From positions 1 through 64,000 of the forward strand of contig JAXMBH010000005.1 in NCBI GenBank assembly GCA_046349975.1: DNA of 64,000 nucleotides. The letters are read 5' to 3'. The translations under genes and the position numbers were made by a program. Shown here one piece after another: positions 26,994-36,785 of this stretch; the stretch's first letter is position 1, and every line of letters starts with the position of its first letter. A model generated the notes under the pieces. It did no database searches, was not told the origin of the DNA, and saw only the letters and a program-made list of their open reading frames with translations. Origin of the DNA: JABDGM01 sp046349975. Its GTDB lineage: Bacteria; Planctomycetota; Planctomycetia; Pirellulales; Lacipirellulaceae.

Positions 26994-29900
26994 TTATCTG
27001 GCTGGCGATTTCGCGCCGCGGCCCGCTGTCGAAGACGACGCTGCGGCTCCCCCTCCCTGGAAATCGGCCTGCATCTGGTCTAGCATGTCGTTGACGGCCG
27101 GCAACGCGCGGCGCTCGATCTTCGGATCGTCGAGCGTGCCCACCACCTTCAACTGTAGGCCCTGCTGGCTGACATGCCCGGCCAGCGTTTTCCAGCCCGG
27201 GATCGGCAAATCGACCGGCCCAACGAGCGTGTAGAACACCAGGTCGAGCCGCCGGCTCAGGTCCGTGTCGCCGTTGCCGTAAAGGCTGACCGCATCGCCC
27301 AACAGGTTTAATTGTTCGAAATGGACATGCTCGCCCTGAATAGCGAACTTCAAGTCGCAGCGGTTAAACGCGGTCGTATCGGGTGTGCGATTCCTGAGCA
27401 CTTTGAGCATCGCGACGAGCACCGGCAGCTGGTAGATGTTGGCGTCGACCACGTGCAGCTCGCCCGACCCGCGCATCGTCTGCATCGTCGTGCCGGTTCC
27501 GGAGATCACGACCTTGCCCGAGAGCGTGCCGTTGAGGTCGTTCGGCCCACCGAGCCGCTCGTTGGCGAAGCGACCGAGATTCGCGCCGCCGAGCCGCATG
27601 TCGATGTTGTATCCCGCATTGGCATCGTGCACAAATTCGATGTTCGTCGCCAGGCTGCCGCCATAGGCATCGGCGATCACGCGCGTTTGCTCCGGCAGAT
27701 TCTGCTGTTTGCAGGCCGGCTCGCCCGCAAGGAAGTGCGTGGCATCCGCCCAGAACGGGCCCCGTACGTTAGTAAGTTGCACATCTTTGCAGAGCACGGT
27801 ATCGAGCGCGAATTTGCCCGAAACAAAGGCGTTCCGGCCATCGCTGCGGCCCACGATGCGCACGCCGCCGTTGATGCCGCGCAGCGGCAGTGAACATTGC
27901 AGCGACGTTTGCTGGCATTCCAGGCTGACATCCCACGCCGCGCCGAGCGCCTGGCTCTGCGGCGATTTCACAAACGCAAAGTTGCCGTTGTAAAGGCCAA
28001 TCGCCCCGCTCGGTTGGAGGCGGTCGAGCACCGTTTGCAACCCCGGTGGTATCGCGGCGATCAAGTCGCGGCTGGTCGAAACGCGGTCGATGTTCACGCC
28101 ATTCAAATTGCACTGCCAACCGCCGTCGGCCGCGGTTTGCCAGCTGCCGGAGCCAACCGTGTACACCGAACGATCGTGATGGGCGACAATGTTCTGCCAG
28201 TCCACGCGGCCGCGCCGGTACGTTGCGACCCCCTCGACTTCATCTAATTTATACGGAAAGGAACGTAGCTCGATCGAAACGCTTCGCCCGCGTGGCTTAA
28301 GCGTAACTTCCACATTCGGCTCGAGCTCATGCGGCTGCCGCGTAATGTGGGCGATGAAGTCGAGATTTCCCTGCGGCGCCAGTTCTGTCCAAGCCTGCTG
28401 TCCGGCCGGCGTCAGCGCACGCCGCAAGTTGTCGTCGAGCGGCACGTTCGTGGCTTCGAAGGTTAAGTCGGCCTCGCAACCGGAATCATGCGGCTTCACA
28501 CCGCCATGGCAGCGCACGATCGCCGAATCGTTGCTGCCGTGGGCTTCGAATTCGCTGAGCGCCCACACGCCGTTGCGCTCGGTAACGAGCCCCTGCACAC
28601 GCTGCAGCGGATATGGAAACGGCCCGTACTGAACGCGACAGTCCTTCAGCCGAATGTCTTGCCGCACTTCGCATTGGGCCTGCGACAAGTCTTTCCATTC
28701 GGCGTGAAAGCAGAAGTCGATGAGCCCCTGGCCATGAAGATCGCGGACCAAGTCGGAGGCTTTCTTCGGCAACGCGACAACGAGTTGTTCGTGCAGCGGG
28801 ATATCGGTGCCCGAAACTTCGACGAATCCGACCGGGTGCACCGGCCGCACGCGCTCGCCACGGGCAAACCGCACGCCACGATAGCCAGCCGCATACGCGC
28901 CGGACTGTGGCAACACGGGCGCCGGTACATCGCGTTTGCCGGCAACGCCTTCGCCCATCGTCGGCCCCTGCGGGTCCTCCGGCGCTAAATGAGTCAAGTT
29001 CGCGACGACCCTAATCGGCCGGCCGCCGCCGGCGCCCGTCAGATCGAGCGTCAAACGATCCGGCGAACCGTTTTCGGCGGCTCGGTAAACGACGGGGCCG
29101 GTGGTTTGCTCGACCTTGTACGGGAATTTTTCCATGTCAGTGAGCGAAATGCCGCGGCATTGGGCCGTGACGAGCGGCTTCCAGTTCGTGCCGTCGAATG
29201 TGAGCCGCACGTCGGCATCCACGGGCCCCAGTGGTCGAAACCGCTGCCAAATTCGCGCCTGCGACTCGGGCAGTGTGTTCTGCAGCTGTTCGGTGAGCGT
29301 GTATCCGGTGATCTTGGCCGTGAGCGCGAGCGGCGCGCCGCCGGCCCAGCCGGCGCGGTTCACCGCAATCGCAAAATTCGCCGAACCGAACCGGCCGCTC
29401 ATCTGTTTAATCGCCAGCTTCTGCGAATCGGCTTCGCCTTCCAGCAGCACGTCCGTGAGCGGTTCGGGCAGCGGGGCGCGGAAAAATCGGCCGTGATCGA
29501 CTCGGAAGGCCGCCGCCCAACCGGTCGCCGCGTGTCGATTCCGACGCAGCAGCGTGAGTCGAATATCGGCCTGCCCCGAAACCTCGGTACCAGCCAGTTT
29601 CGCGGTCACACTTTCGGGCAACGTGGCGATGAGCTTTTGCGAAATATCTAATCCCGCCACCGTCACTGCGGCATTCAGAAAGCCATCCGCCGGGCCGAGT
29701 CTCCCGTCGATACGCAACTCGCGCGCCGGCAGACCGTTCGCATTACCGGCAATCTGGAACTGCACGGCCGATTTCGGCTGCTGCGGATCGGGCCCGATCG
29801 GTGTCAGCTGCAAATTGATCCCCTGCAGCAGCCACGGCTTCGATTGCGCATTCGCGGTGTATTGTACGGTCGCGCTCGCGTCTTCGATGGAAATGCGCGG

Positions 29901-30530
29901 ATAATCGTCACTGAAGTGCGGCAGCGGGAAGAGCGTGCCCGTGTTCCACGCGCCGTCGGCCTCCCGAACCATCCGCAGCTTCGCCTTGCGCACCAGGATG
30001 TCGCTGATCTGCAGCTGGTTCAGCACGAGCTGCTCGACGCGCATCTTCCCCGAAAGGTAGAGCTCGTCGATCGTAAGAATCGGCCCCGCTTCACCGGCCG
30101 CGCCTTTGGGTGTCAGGCTGAAATCGTCGACCGCGATGCCGCGTTCGGGATCGAACCGAGCGCTGCCAACCTTTACGACGAAGTCCTTATAATGCTTCGC
30201 GAACCGCAGTTCGACTTGGCGACGGATCTCATCATCAAGCTTGAAATACAAATAGCCGCCCACCGCCACTGCACCCACGCACGTGAGCAGCAGAGACCAT
30301 TTGAAGAATGACCAGCAGAAGTTGACGAGCTGAGTAAAGATGGAGGCGATCCTTGCCTTCACGCGGACTGTTCCGCTCGTACGAAATCCATTCCTTATAA
30401 TTGAGCGATTGCCCGCGAACGCACGAGCGCTCGCCAAGCGCAATCGCATTGCCGCCTGGCAGAGCGACCAGCGGCGTCGCCTATAAGCTGCCGCGACTGC
30501 GTAATTTGGGCGGCGGATATTACCTGCCAC
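26994..30530 (-). CDS. large AsmA-like membrane-anchored protein
   Basis: Up to 1178 aa. One transmembrane helix (FFKWSLLLTCVGAVAVGGYLYF, about residues 73-94) anchors a long beta-rich exported domain of about 1000 residues. The C-terminal part, with GSGELHVVDANIYQLPVLVAML and DLSRRLDLVFYTLVGPVDLPIPG, matches AsmA/TamB-type proteins that line or bridge the periplasm for lipid transport. The first 56 residues are Arg-rich and non-homologous, so a GTG at 30362 may be the true start. The gene begins 12 bp after the tilS stop. A role in outer-membrane lipid delivery is inferred from the family. Confidence 0.8.
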   Translation of the reverse strand: MAGNIRRPNYAVAAAYRRRRWSLCQAAMRLRLASARAFAGNRSIIRNGFRTSGTVRVKARIASIFTQLVNFCWSFFKWSLLLTCVGAVAVGGYLYFKLDDEIRRQVELRFAKHYKDFVVKVGSARFDPERGIAVDDFSLTPKGAAGEAGPILTIDELYLSGKMRVEQLVLNQLQISDILVRKAKLRMVREADGAWNTGTLFPLPHFSDDYPRISIEDASATVQYTANAQSKPWLLQGINLQLTPIGPDPQQPKSAVQFQIAGNANGLPARELRIDGRLGPADGFLNAAVTVAGLDISQKLIATLPESVTAKLAGTEVSGQADIRLTLLRRNRHAATGWAAAFRVDHGRFFRAPLPEPLTDVLLEGEADSQKLAIKQMSGRFGSANFAIAVNRAGWAGGAPLALTAKITGYTLTEQLQNTLPESQARIWQRFRPLGPVDADVRLTFDGTNWKPLVTAQCRGISLTDMEKFPYKVEQTTGPVVYRAAENGSPDRLTLDLTGAGGGRPIRVVANLTHLAPEDPQGPTMGEGVAGKRDVPAPVLPQSGAYAAGYRGVRFARGERVRPVHPVGFVEVSGTDIPLHEQLVVALPKKASDLVRDLHGQGLIDFCFHAEWKDLSQAQCEVRQDIRLKDCRVQYGPFPYPLQRVQGLVTERNGVWALSEFEAHGSNDSAIVRCHGGVKPHDSGCEADLTFEATNVPLDDNLRRALTPAGQQAWTELAPQGNLDFIAHITRQPHELEPNVEVTLKPRGRSVSIELRSFPYKLDEVEGVATYRRGRVDWQNIVAHHDRSVYTVGSGSWQTAADGGWQCNLNGVNIDRVSTSRDLIAAIPPGLQTVLDRLQPSGAIGLYNGNFAFVKSPQSQALGAAWDVSLECQQTSLQCSLPLRGINGGVRIVGRSDGRNAFVSGKFALDTVLCKDVQLTNVRGPFWADATHFLAGEPACKQQNLPEQTRVIADAYGGSLATNIEFVHDANAGYNIDMRLGGANLGRFANERLGGPNDLNGTLSGKVVISGTGTTMQTMRGSGELHVVDANIYQLPVLVAMLKVLRNRTPDTTAFNRCDLKFAIQGEHVHFEQLNLLGDAVSLYGNGDTDLSRRLDLVFYTLVGPVDLPIPGWKTLAGHVSQQGLQLKVVGTLDDPKIERRALPAVNDMLDQMQADFQGGGAAASSSTAGRGAKSPAR

Positions 30531-30542
30531 GCCGTGGTAGCG

Positions 30543-31655
30543 TCAAGATAATCCGCGGCATTCGACGACCAAGTCATCCATCCACCGGCAAGCAGCGACA
30601 TTGCCCGGCAAATTCGCCCTCGAATTCGCACTATCGCCTGCAATCAGCGACGCTAGCAGCTGCCACTCACTAAATCCCATCGATTGCAGCGGCCAGCCCG
30701 CCTCTTTCCACGCCAGCTTACAAACTTCGCGCACCACGAGCGGTTGCTGCCCTCGCAACTCGCGGCAGCGAAGTGTAATGCGATTGACCCGCCGCGAGCT
30801 CGTTGACGCGGCCTCTGCAGCCGGCTGTGGCTCGGATTCGAATACGACGCAGGCCCTTGCGACCCCGGCCGCGATCGCTTCAACGACTGCCTGCGCTTCG
30901 GCCGCTTGTGTCGCCAAACGCGTCACTGCAGCGTCGACGTCTGCGTTAAACTGCTCGCGCAGCAGCGGCAGCAACTCGTTCCGTAATCGGTTGCGTGTAT
31001 AGCTGGAATCGCTGTTTGACGAGTCGATACGAAAATCCTGACCGAGCGCCTGCAGGTACTGAATCACCTCACGGCGCCGCACCGCGAGCAGCGGTCGGAC
31101 GAGCGTCACGCTCCGCGACAGCGCCCGCCGGGTGGGAATACCCGCCAGGCCGCGGAGTCCCGTCCCGCGAATGATTCGGTGCAGCACTGTTTCCGCCTGA
31201 TCGTCTGCCGTGTGCGCCGTGGCGACAAATCGTGCGCCCAATCGTTCGGCGGTTTGTTGTAGGAACTCGTAACGCGCCGTCCGCGCTGCTGCTTCCCAAC
31301 CATCGCCCTGAGCAGCAGCGACCCGGCCGACATCCGCCTGTCCGAGTTCGAATGGCAGAGCCAGGTCGCGGCAGAGCGATTCGAGCCATGCCGCGTCGGC
31401 TGCCGCCTCTTCACCACGCATTCCATGGTTCAAATGCGCGATAAAGAGGCAGCCACTTCCGCCGCTGTGCCGCTTCATACGATCGACGGCGCGTAACAGG
31501 GCGATGCTGTCAGAACCGCCAGAAACGGCCAGCACCGCGTGACAATCTCGCCATTCCCGCAGCGGCCAGGCAGAAGCAACACATTGCTCCAACTTCGCCG
31601 TGCTCCCGTCCGCTGTGGCAGCGTCGACTCCATCAAACTCTCTCAAATCGGCCAT
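30543..31655 (-). CDS. tilS: tRNA(Ile)-lysidine synthase
   Basis: A 370-aa PP-loop ATPase that attaches lysine to C34 of the tRNA-Ile CAU anticodon, letting it read AUA. The P-loop AVSGGSDSIALL is at about residues 43-54, followed by HLNHGMRGEEAAADA and ATAHTADDQAETVLHRIIRGTG. The ATG at 31655 is preferred over the TTG at 31673. It is the first gene of the long minus-strand run and starts divergently from rny across an 890-bp gap. Confidence 0.93.
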   Translation of the reverse strand: MADLREFDGVDAATADGSTAKLEQCVASAWPLREWRDCHAVLAVSGGSDSIALLRAVDRMKRHSGGSGCLFIAHLNHGMRGEEAAADAAWLESLCRDLALPFELGQADVGRVAAAQGDGWEAAARTARYEFLQQTAERLGARFVATAHTADDQAETVLHRIIRGTGLRGLAGIPTRRALSRSVTLVRPLLAVRRREVIQYLQALGQDFRIDSSNSDSSYTRNRLRNELLPLLREQFNADVDAAVTRLATQAAEAQAVVEAIAAGVARACVVFESEPQPAAEAASTSSRRVNRITLRCRELRGQQPLVVREVCKLAWKEAGWPLQSMGFSEWQLLASLIAGDSANSRANLPGNVAACRWMDDLVVECRGLS

Positions 31656-32546
31656 ACGATGGATGTTTAACAACTACCTGCTTTGGCGCTTCGCGCAAGT
31701 GGCCGAAACCTTACCACGCCGCGGTTGTGCCTATCGACCCAAAACCCAACAACGCAGTAATCCCAAGCCACACTCACCCCCACTGCCGGGTTGCAATTCG
31801 TCCTTGCTATTTATTAAGATACAGTCCATCTGGCCGGCGGGGCCATCATCTCGCGGCCGGGGCCTGATTCTGGGAATTTGATGTGTTTTGCATCGGCGGC
31901 CGAAATGCCTCCGGACAGAACGCAACGCTACATAAAACGTTCGTGTATGAGTTCAAGTCAGTTGTTGACCATTACTGAATCGCACGGGTTCCGTGCCTTG
32001 GTGGCGGCGGCCGTCTGGATTGTCGGCCTTGCCGTTCGCCTGCGGTACGGATGGCGGAACCTGTCGTGCGGCAACGCTCAGTCTGCTCGAAGGGATGTTA
32101 GCAGCAGTTCGTGGTTGCGCATCTTGTTTGGCAGTGTTGCAGCACGCACAGAACCCGTGCTTTGGTTCGGCATCATGGGACGACGCGCGGGTCCGCCCGG
32201 TTGGCCGGCGTGTCTTCGGCTTCGGCTGCATGAGTGTAGCCGCCATCGGTCCTTGACGTTCGCGTTTGTGGAGCAAACGACGCAGCGTCATCGCGATCGC
32301 AGCCATACCTGAGCTTGTCGCATAGCAAAAACGTCGTAAGTGGCGCTGCGGTCGGCAGGCCTGTGAATCGGGCTTGCCGGCGTCGACTATCGCAATGATT
32401 TGACGACAAACCATTGCTATTCGACGCTGCTGTCTGCCGCGCTGTTTCTGCTGCCGCGATCGAGATTGCACTCCGCGGCCTCCGCTGACGCTCGCAACGT
32501 CGCGACTGCAATGCCGCGCGAGTTTTTCGGATAAGGAGGCGTGGCG
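31656..32546. other. gene-free region between tilS and rny
   Basis: About 890 bp between divergent genes. Several open frames exist on both strands but their translations are Arg-rich shadows without ribosome-binding sites. A possible plus-strand promoter is TTGCAA near 31789 with TAAGAT 18 bases on. The length suggests a long rny leader or an unrecognised small RNA. No tRNA or known RNA family recognised. Confidence 0.4.
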
Positions 32547-34145
32547 GTGTTTTCACAGTCGTCGTTTTACATGTTGGCCCAACAGGGAGAGCCTACCAGC
32601 CCCTGGCTCATCATCACGGTGGCAGTCATTGCGGCCGTCATGGGCATGTTCTTGATCAAGCTCATCGGCTACCTGCGCAAGCACGACGCCGAAAAAGAAG
32701 CGCGACAAATTATCGAAAAGGCCGAGATCCAGGCCGCCGCTCGGCATAAGGAGGCAGAGGTCGAAGCTAAAGAACTCGCCCTCCGCGAAAAGGCCCGCAT
32801 CGAGGAGCAGCTCAACGGCGTTCGGCAGAAACTCTTCGAACGCGAGCGACATCTCGACAAGCAGCAAGACGTTCTCGAAGGCCGCGCCGACCAGCTTCAA
32901 AAGCAAGAGAAGATGGTCGAAAACAACCAGCGCAAACTCAGTGAAAGAATCGAAGACGCCAATCGCCGGCAAGCGGAACTCGAAAATCTTCTTAATGTCC
33001 AGCGCCAAGCCTTGCACCAAATCAGCGGCCTGAGTCCCGAGGAAGCCAAACGCCGCCTCCTCGAACGCCTCGACCAGGAACTTGCCCATGAACAAGGCGC
33101 GATCATCCTTCGCAAAGAGAAGGAAGTGGCCGCCATCTGCGAAACGAAGGCCCGCGAAATTCTCGTGACCTGTATCCAGCGTTTTTCGGCCGCCCATACC
33201 GCTGAAGCCACTACCAGCACGGTCGACATCCCCAGCGACGAAATGAAGGGCCGCATCATCGGCCGCGAGGGCCGCAACATTCGCGCGTTCGAAAAGGCGA
33301 CCGGCGTCGATGTGATCATCGACGATACGCCCGGTGTCGTGATTGTGAGCGCGTTCGATCCCGTGCGGCGCGAAGTCGCACGCTCGGCGCTCAATAAGCT
33401 CATCGCCGATGGCCGGATCCACCCGACGCGCATCGAAGAGCTCGTCGCCGAAACACAGAAAGAAGTCGAGCAGCAAATCAAACGCTACGGCGATGAAGCC
33501 GTGCAGGAAACGCAAATCCGCGGGCTCAATGAGCGCGTCGTCAACTTGCTCGGCCGGCTCCACTATCGCACCAGCTACAGCCAGAACGTGCTGCGGCATT
33601 CCATTGAGGTCGCCTTTATGGCCGGCATGATCGCCGAAGAGCTCGGCATGGATGCAGTGCTCGCCCGCCGCGCCGGACTACTGCACGATATCGGCAAAGC
33701 CGCTGATCACGACACCGAAGGCGGCCATCCGCAAATCGGCGCCGACTTACTGAAACGTTATGGCGAAGGTGCCGAAGTTGTGCACGCCGCACTCGGCCAT
33801 CACGACGACATCCGCGCCGACATGCCCTACACCGTCCTCGTTGCCGCGGCTGACGCCGCCAGTGCGTCGCGACCCGGCGCCCGCCGCGAAACGCTCGACC
33901 GCTACATCAAGCGGATGCAAGAACTTGAGAGTATCGCCACCGGCTTCCAGGGCGTTGAGCAGGCCTTCGCGATTCAGGCCGGCCGTGAGGTACGGGTGAT
34001 CGCCAGCACCAAAATGACCACCGACGAATCGGCCGCCAAGATCTGCCGTGAAATCGCCAACGCCTTCGAGCAGCAACTCACCTATCCCGGCGAGATCAAG
34101 GTAACCATGATTCGCGAGACTCGGTTCACCGAAACGGCGAAATAA
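32547..34145 (+). CDS. rny: ribonuclease Y
   Basis: A 532-aa membrane-tethered endoribonuclease that starts mRNA decay. Order: transmembrane helix (WLIITVAVIAAVMGMFLIKLI, about residues 20-40), a long coiled coil to about 190, a KH domain with GRIIGREGRNIRAFEKATG near 234-252, and an HD domain with HSIEVAF and LLHDIGKAADHD near 378. The GTG at 32547 is chosen because AGGAGG lies seven bases upstream; the GTG at 32541 is too close. It is followed 24 bp later by ymdB, as in many bacteria. Confidence 0.96.
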   Translation: MFSQSSFYMLAQQGEPTSPWLIITVAVIAAVMGMFLIKLIGYLRKHDAEKEARQIIEKAEIQAAARHKEAEVEAKELALREKARIEEQLNGVRQKLFERERHLDKQQDVLEGRADQLQKQEKMVENNQRKLSERIEDANRRQAELENLLNVQRQALHQISGLSPEEAKRRLLERLDQELAHEQGAIILRKEKEVAAICETKAREILVTCIQRFSAAHTAEATTSTVDIPSDEMKGRIIGREGRNIRAFEKATGVDVIIDDTPGVVIVSAFDPVRREVARSALNKLIADGRIHPTRIEELVAETQKEVEQQIKRYGDEAVQETQIRGLNERVVNLLGRLHYRTSYSQNVLRHSIEVAFMAGMIAEELGMDAVLARRAGLLHDIGKAADHDTEGGHPQIGADLLKRYGEGAEVVHAALGHHDDIRADMPYTVLVAAADAASASRPGARRETLDRYIKRMQELESIATGFQGVEQAFAIQAGREVRVIASTKMTTDESAAKICREIANAFEQQLTYPGEIKVTMIRETRFTETAK

Positions 34146-34169
34146 CTCCAACAGCCAAGATCAACACCC

Positions 34170-34976
34170 GTGCGCATTCTTTTCATTGGCGATGTAGTCG
34201 GTAAACCTGGGCGCGACATCGTGTGCGCCTCGGTCAAGGGCCTTAAACAAGAGCGCCAGCTCGATCTCGTTATTGCCAACGCCGAAAACGCTGCCGGGGG
34301 CTCTGGGCTCACGCCATCGATCTACCGCGACCTCATCCGCGCCGGCGTCGATGGCGTCACGCTCGGCGATCATGTCTATCGCCGCAAGGAAATCTATTCC
34401 ATTCTCGAGAATGAGTCGAATATCGTGAAGCCGGCGAATTTGCCGCCAGAATCTGTCGGGCGCAACTGGGCCATCATCACGGCGCCCAACGGCGTGTCCA
34501 TCGCCATCGCGTGTTTCCTCGGCCAGCTGTTTATGCGACCGGCCGACAGTCCCTGGCAGGCCGCCGACCGCGTCCTGGCCGCGATTCCGAGCGATATTCG
34601 CATCCGCCTCGTGGACTTCCACGCCGAAGCTACCAGCGAAATGCAGCTCATGGGCCGCTATCTCGATGGACGCGTCACGGCCGTCCTCGGCACGCACACG
34701 CACGTCCCTACGGCTGACGAACGCATCTTCCCAGCCGGCACGGCCTTCCAGTGCGACGTCGGCATGACCGGCCCTTTCGAAAGCATCATCGGCCGGCGCA
34801 TCGACCGCGTGCTGGAAACGACGCTCACGAGCCTGCCCACGGAATTCGATGTGGCCACCGGCGACGTCCGCCTCTGCGGTACGATCGTCACCGCCGACGT
34901 CGAAACGGGCCGGGCTACGGCAATCGAACGCCTCTGCGTCACCGAAGCCGATCTGCCGCGGCTGAAGCGGGAATAA
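34170..34976 (+). CDS. ymdB: YmdB-type metallophosphoesterase
   Basis: A 268-aa phosphodiesterase of the TIGR00282/YmdB family. Metal-site motifs are visible at FIGDVVGKPGRD (residues 5-16), NAENAAGGSGLT, GDHVYRRKEI, DFHAEATSEM and GTHTHVPTADERI. The start is a GTG at 34170. The rny-ymdB pair is a conserved order; in Bacillus YmdB hydrolyses cyclic nucleotides and affects biofilm decisions, and a similar signalling role here is inferred. Confidence 0.93.
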   Translation: MRILFIGDVVGKPGRDIVCASVKGLKQERQLDLVIANAENAAGGSGLTPSIYRDLIRAGVDGVTLGDHVYRRKEIYSILENESNIVKPANLPPESVGRNWAIITAPNGVSIAIACFLGQLFMRPADSPWQAADRVLAAIPSDIRIRLVDFHAEATSEMQLMGRYLDGRVTAVLGTHTHVPTADERIFPAGTAFQCDVGMTGPFESIIGRRIDRVLETTLTSLPTEFDVATGDVRLCGTIVTADVETGRATAIERLCVTEADLPRLKRE

Positions 34977-35324
34977 CTGCTCGATTCCACGCCGAATTCC
35001 GTAGTGGTTGTCCGGATTATTCAGCCCGATAGCCAAAAAAACTTGACGGGGCTTTCCTAACCCGCCATGCTAAACCTAGTTTCCGGGGCCAACACCAACC
35101 GCCGCTTCTCGGCGGGAGCTAGCTAATCGGTTGCTGCAGCAAGATCGCGTTCTGATTTCGCCTCTGCGGGGCGATCTCCTTTGGGCACGTCGCGATACAC
35201 ATTTTTTTGAGCGCTGCCGTTCAACACACGCTCATTTGCGTGTCGTCTTTCTCACGGCGCAAATTTGAACTGTTCGAGCTTACATAACTAACGCACTTAC
35301 GACACCTTGTGGAACGCACCGACG
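34977..35324. other. intergenic region before the haloperoxidase gene
   Basis: About 350 bp. TTGACG at 35043 and TGCTAAAC at about 35068 could be a promoter with a slightly long spacer. A short hairpin (CCGCC...GGCGG) lies near 35100. No coding capacity seen. Confidence 0.35.
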
Positions 35325-36779
35325 ATGAATCGCACGCTCACAGTTTTGCTCGGGGCCTATTTGGCGGCGGCTTGCAGTTCCTTGCGAGCCGATATCGTCA
35401 CCGACTGGAATAACACACTCTGCGTTGCCGCGCAAACCGTCGTCACCAAGCACAATCCCGGCGTGCCCACGCGGGCGATGGCCATGATGAACGGCTCGAT
35501 CTACGACGTCTTCCAGGCAGTCAATCGCACCCACCAACCGTTCAAGGTCGATCTACTGGCTCCCGGCGCGTCGATCGATGCCGCAGTCTCGCAAGCTGCC
35601 TATCGCGTGCTTAGCGATATGTATCCTGAAGTTCAAAGCATGCTCGATACGACGCTGGCGACGCGGCTGGCGGTCGTTCCGAACGGGGCCGCCAAGAATG
35701 CCGGCATCAACCTCGGCAATTCGATCGCCCAACAGTACATCACCGCCCACCAAAACGATGGTTGGAGCCTGCCCGACGCCTATACCCCGACCGTCGGCGT
35801 CGGCCATTGGAGCACCGACCCAATGCTCCCGACAGTCCAGAAAGGCTGGGGCTCCGATTGGGGCTCGGTAACTCCCTGGGCCATTCCGAACGCCGACTAT
35901 TTCGATGCCGTAACTCCATTCACCATCGCCGATATGCACACCCAGCGCTATACCGATGCGTACAACGAAGTGAAGGAATTTGGCTCGCGCAACAGCGCCG
36001 CCCGCACCGCCGCCCAAACTCAGACCGGCCTGTTCTGGGCGTATGACCGTCCGGGAACCGGGGCGCCGCCCGTGATGTTCATCGAAAACATGACCGATAT
36101 CGGCAATCAAATCGGCAACTCGCCGGCCGACAACGCTCGCATGTTCGCCCAGGCTTCGGTGACGCTCGCCGATTCGATCATTGCCGCCTGGAATCAGAAG
36201 TACCAGATTGATCTGTGGCGGCCGATCACCGGTATTCGTGGTGGGGCCGACGATGGCAATCCAAACACGACGCCCGATCCGACTTGGGAATATCTCGGTG
36301 CCCCCGGCGCCGACCCGAATAGTGCGTCCGACGACTTCACTCCGCCGTTCCCAGCCTACGTTTCCGGCCACGCTACAATGGGCGGCGCGATCTTTAAAAC
36401 GCTCGAACACTTTTACGGCACGAATGACTTCGCCACCGCCGACGCCGCAATCGGTGCGGATCCCATCAATCTGCACTACACGCTTCACTCCGCCGAACCC
36501 GGCAGCGGATTCGTGCGCGACTACTATGTCCGCTTTACACAGGAGGGCCCCCTCGGCCCAGGGTTGGAGAACTCACCGGAAGGCGAGAACTCGATGAGCC
36601 GCATCTACCTCGGAGTCCACTGGCGAATGGACCAGGAAGACGGCCTGGCGCTCGGCCGGGCGGTGGCAGATTACGTGGCGGCCAACTTCTTCCAGCCCGT
36701 GGTGGTGCCAGAACCAGCGTCGTCGATGCTGCTCGTCGGCGCACTTTCCGCGCTCTTCGTCTCCCGGCGCAGCCGTTGA
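35325..36779 (+). CDS. PEP-CTERM vanadium-dependent haloperoxidase-like protein
   Basis: A 484-aa exported protein. It begins with a signal peptide (TLTVLLGAYLAAACSSLRA). The full vanadate-binding signature is present: K292-x6-RP in QKYQIDLWRP, SGH in PAYVSGHATMGG (His349, probable axial catalytic region) and SR-x5-H-x3-D in MSRIYLGVHWRMD (His432 expected to ligate vanadium). This places it in the VHPO/PAP2 superfamily, either a haloperoxidase or an acid phosphatase relative. The C-terminus VPEPASSMLLVGALSALFVSRRSR-type tail (PEP, hydrophobic segment, Arg cluster) marks it for exosortase sorting. Monocistronic. Confidence 0.9.
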   Translation: MNRTLTVLLGAYLAAACSSLRADIVTDWNNTLCVAAQTVVTKHNPGVPTRAMAMMNGSIYDVFQAVNRTHQPFKVDLLAPGASIDAAVSQAAYRVLSDMYPEVQSMLDTTLATRLAVVPNGAAKNAGINLGNSIAQQYITAHQNDGWSLPDAYTPTVGVGHWSTDPMLPTVQKGWGSDWGSVTPWAIPNADYFDAVTPFTIADMHTQRYTDAYNEVKEFGSRNSAARTAAQTQTGLFWAYDRPGTGAPPVMFIENMTDIGNQIGNSPADNARMFAQASVTLADSIIAAWNQKYQIDLWRPITGIRGGADDGNPNTTPDPTWEYLGAPGADPNSASDDFTPPFPAYVSGHATMGGAIFKTLEHFYGTNDFATADAAIGADPINLHYTLHSAEPGSGFVRDYYVRFTQEGPLGPGLENSPEGENSMSRIYLGVHWRMDQEDGLALGRAVADYVAANFFQPVVVPEPASSMLLVGALSALFVSRRSR

Positions 36780-36785
36780 TTTATG

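Noticed and set aside
31878..32471. Open frames of 144 and 172 aa before rny
   Set aside because: Low-complexity shadows with no ribosome-binding site or family pattern.
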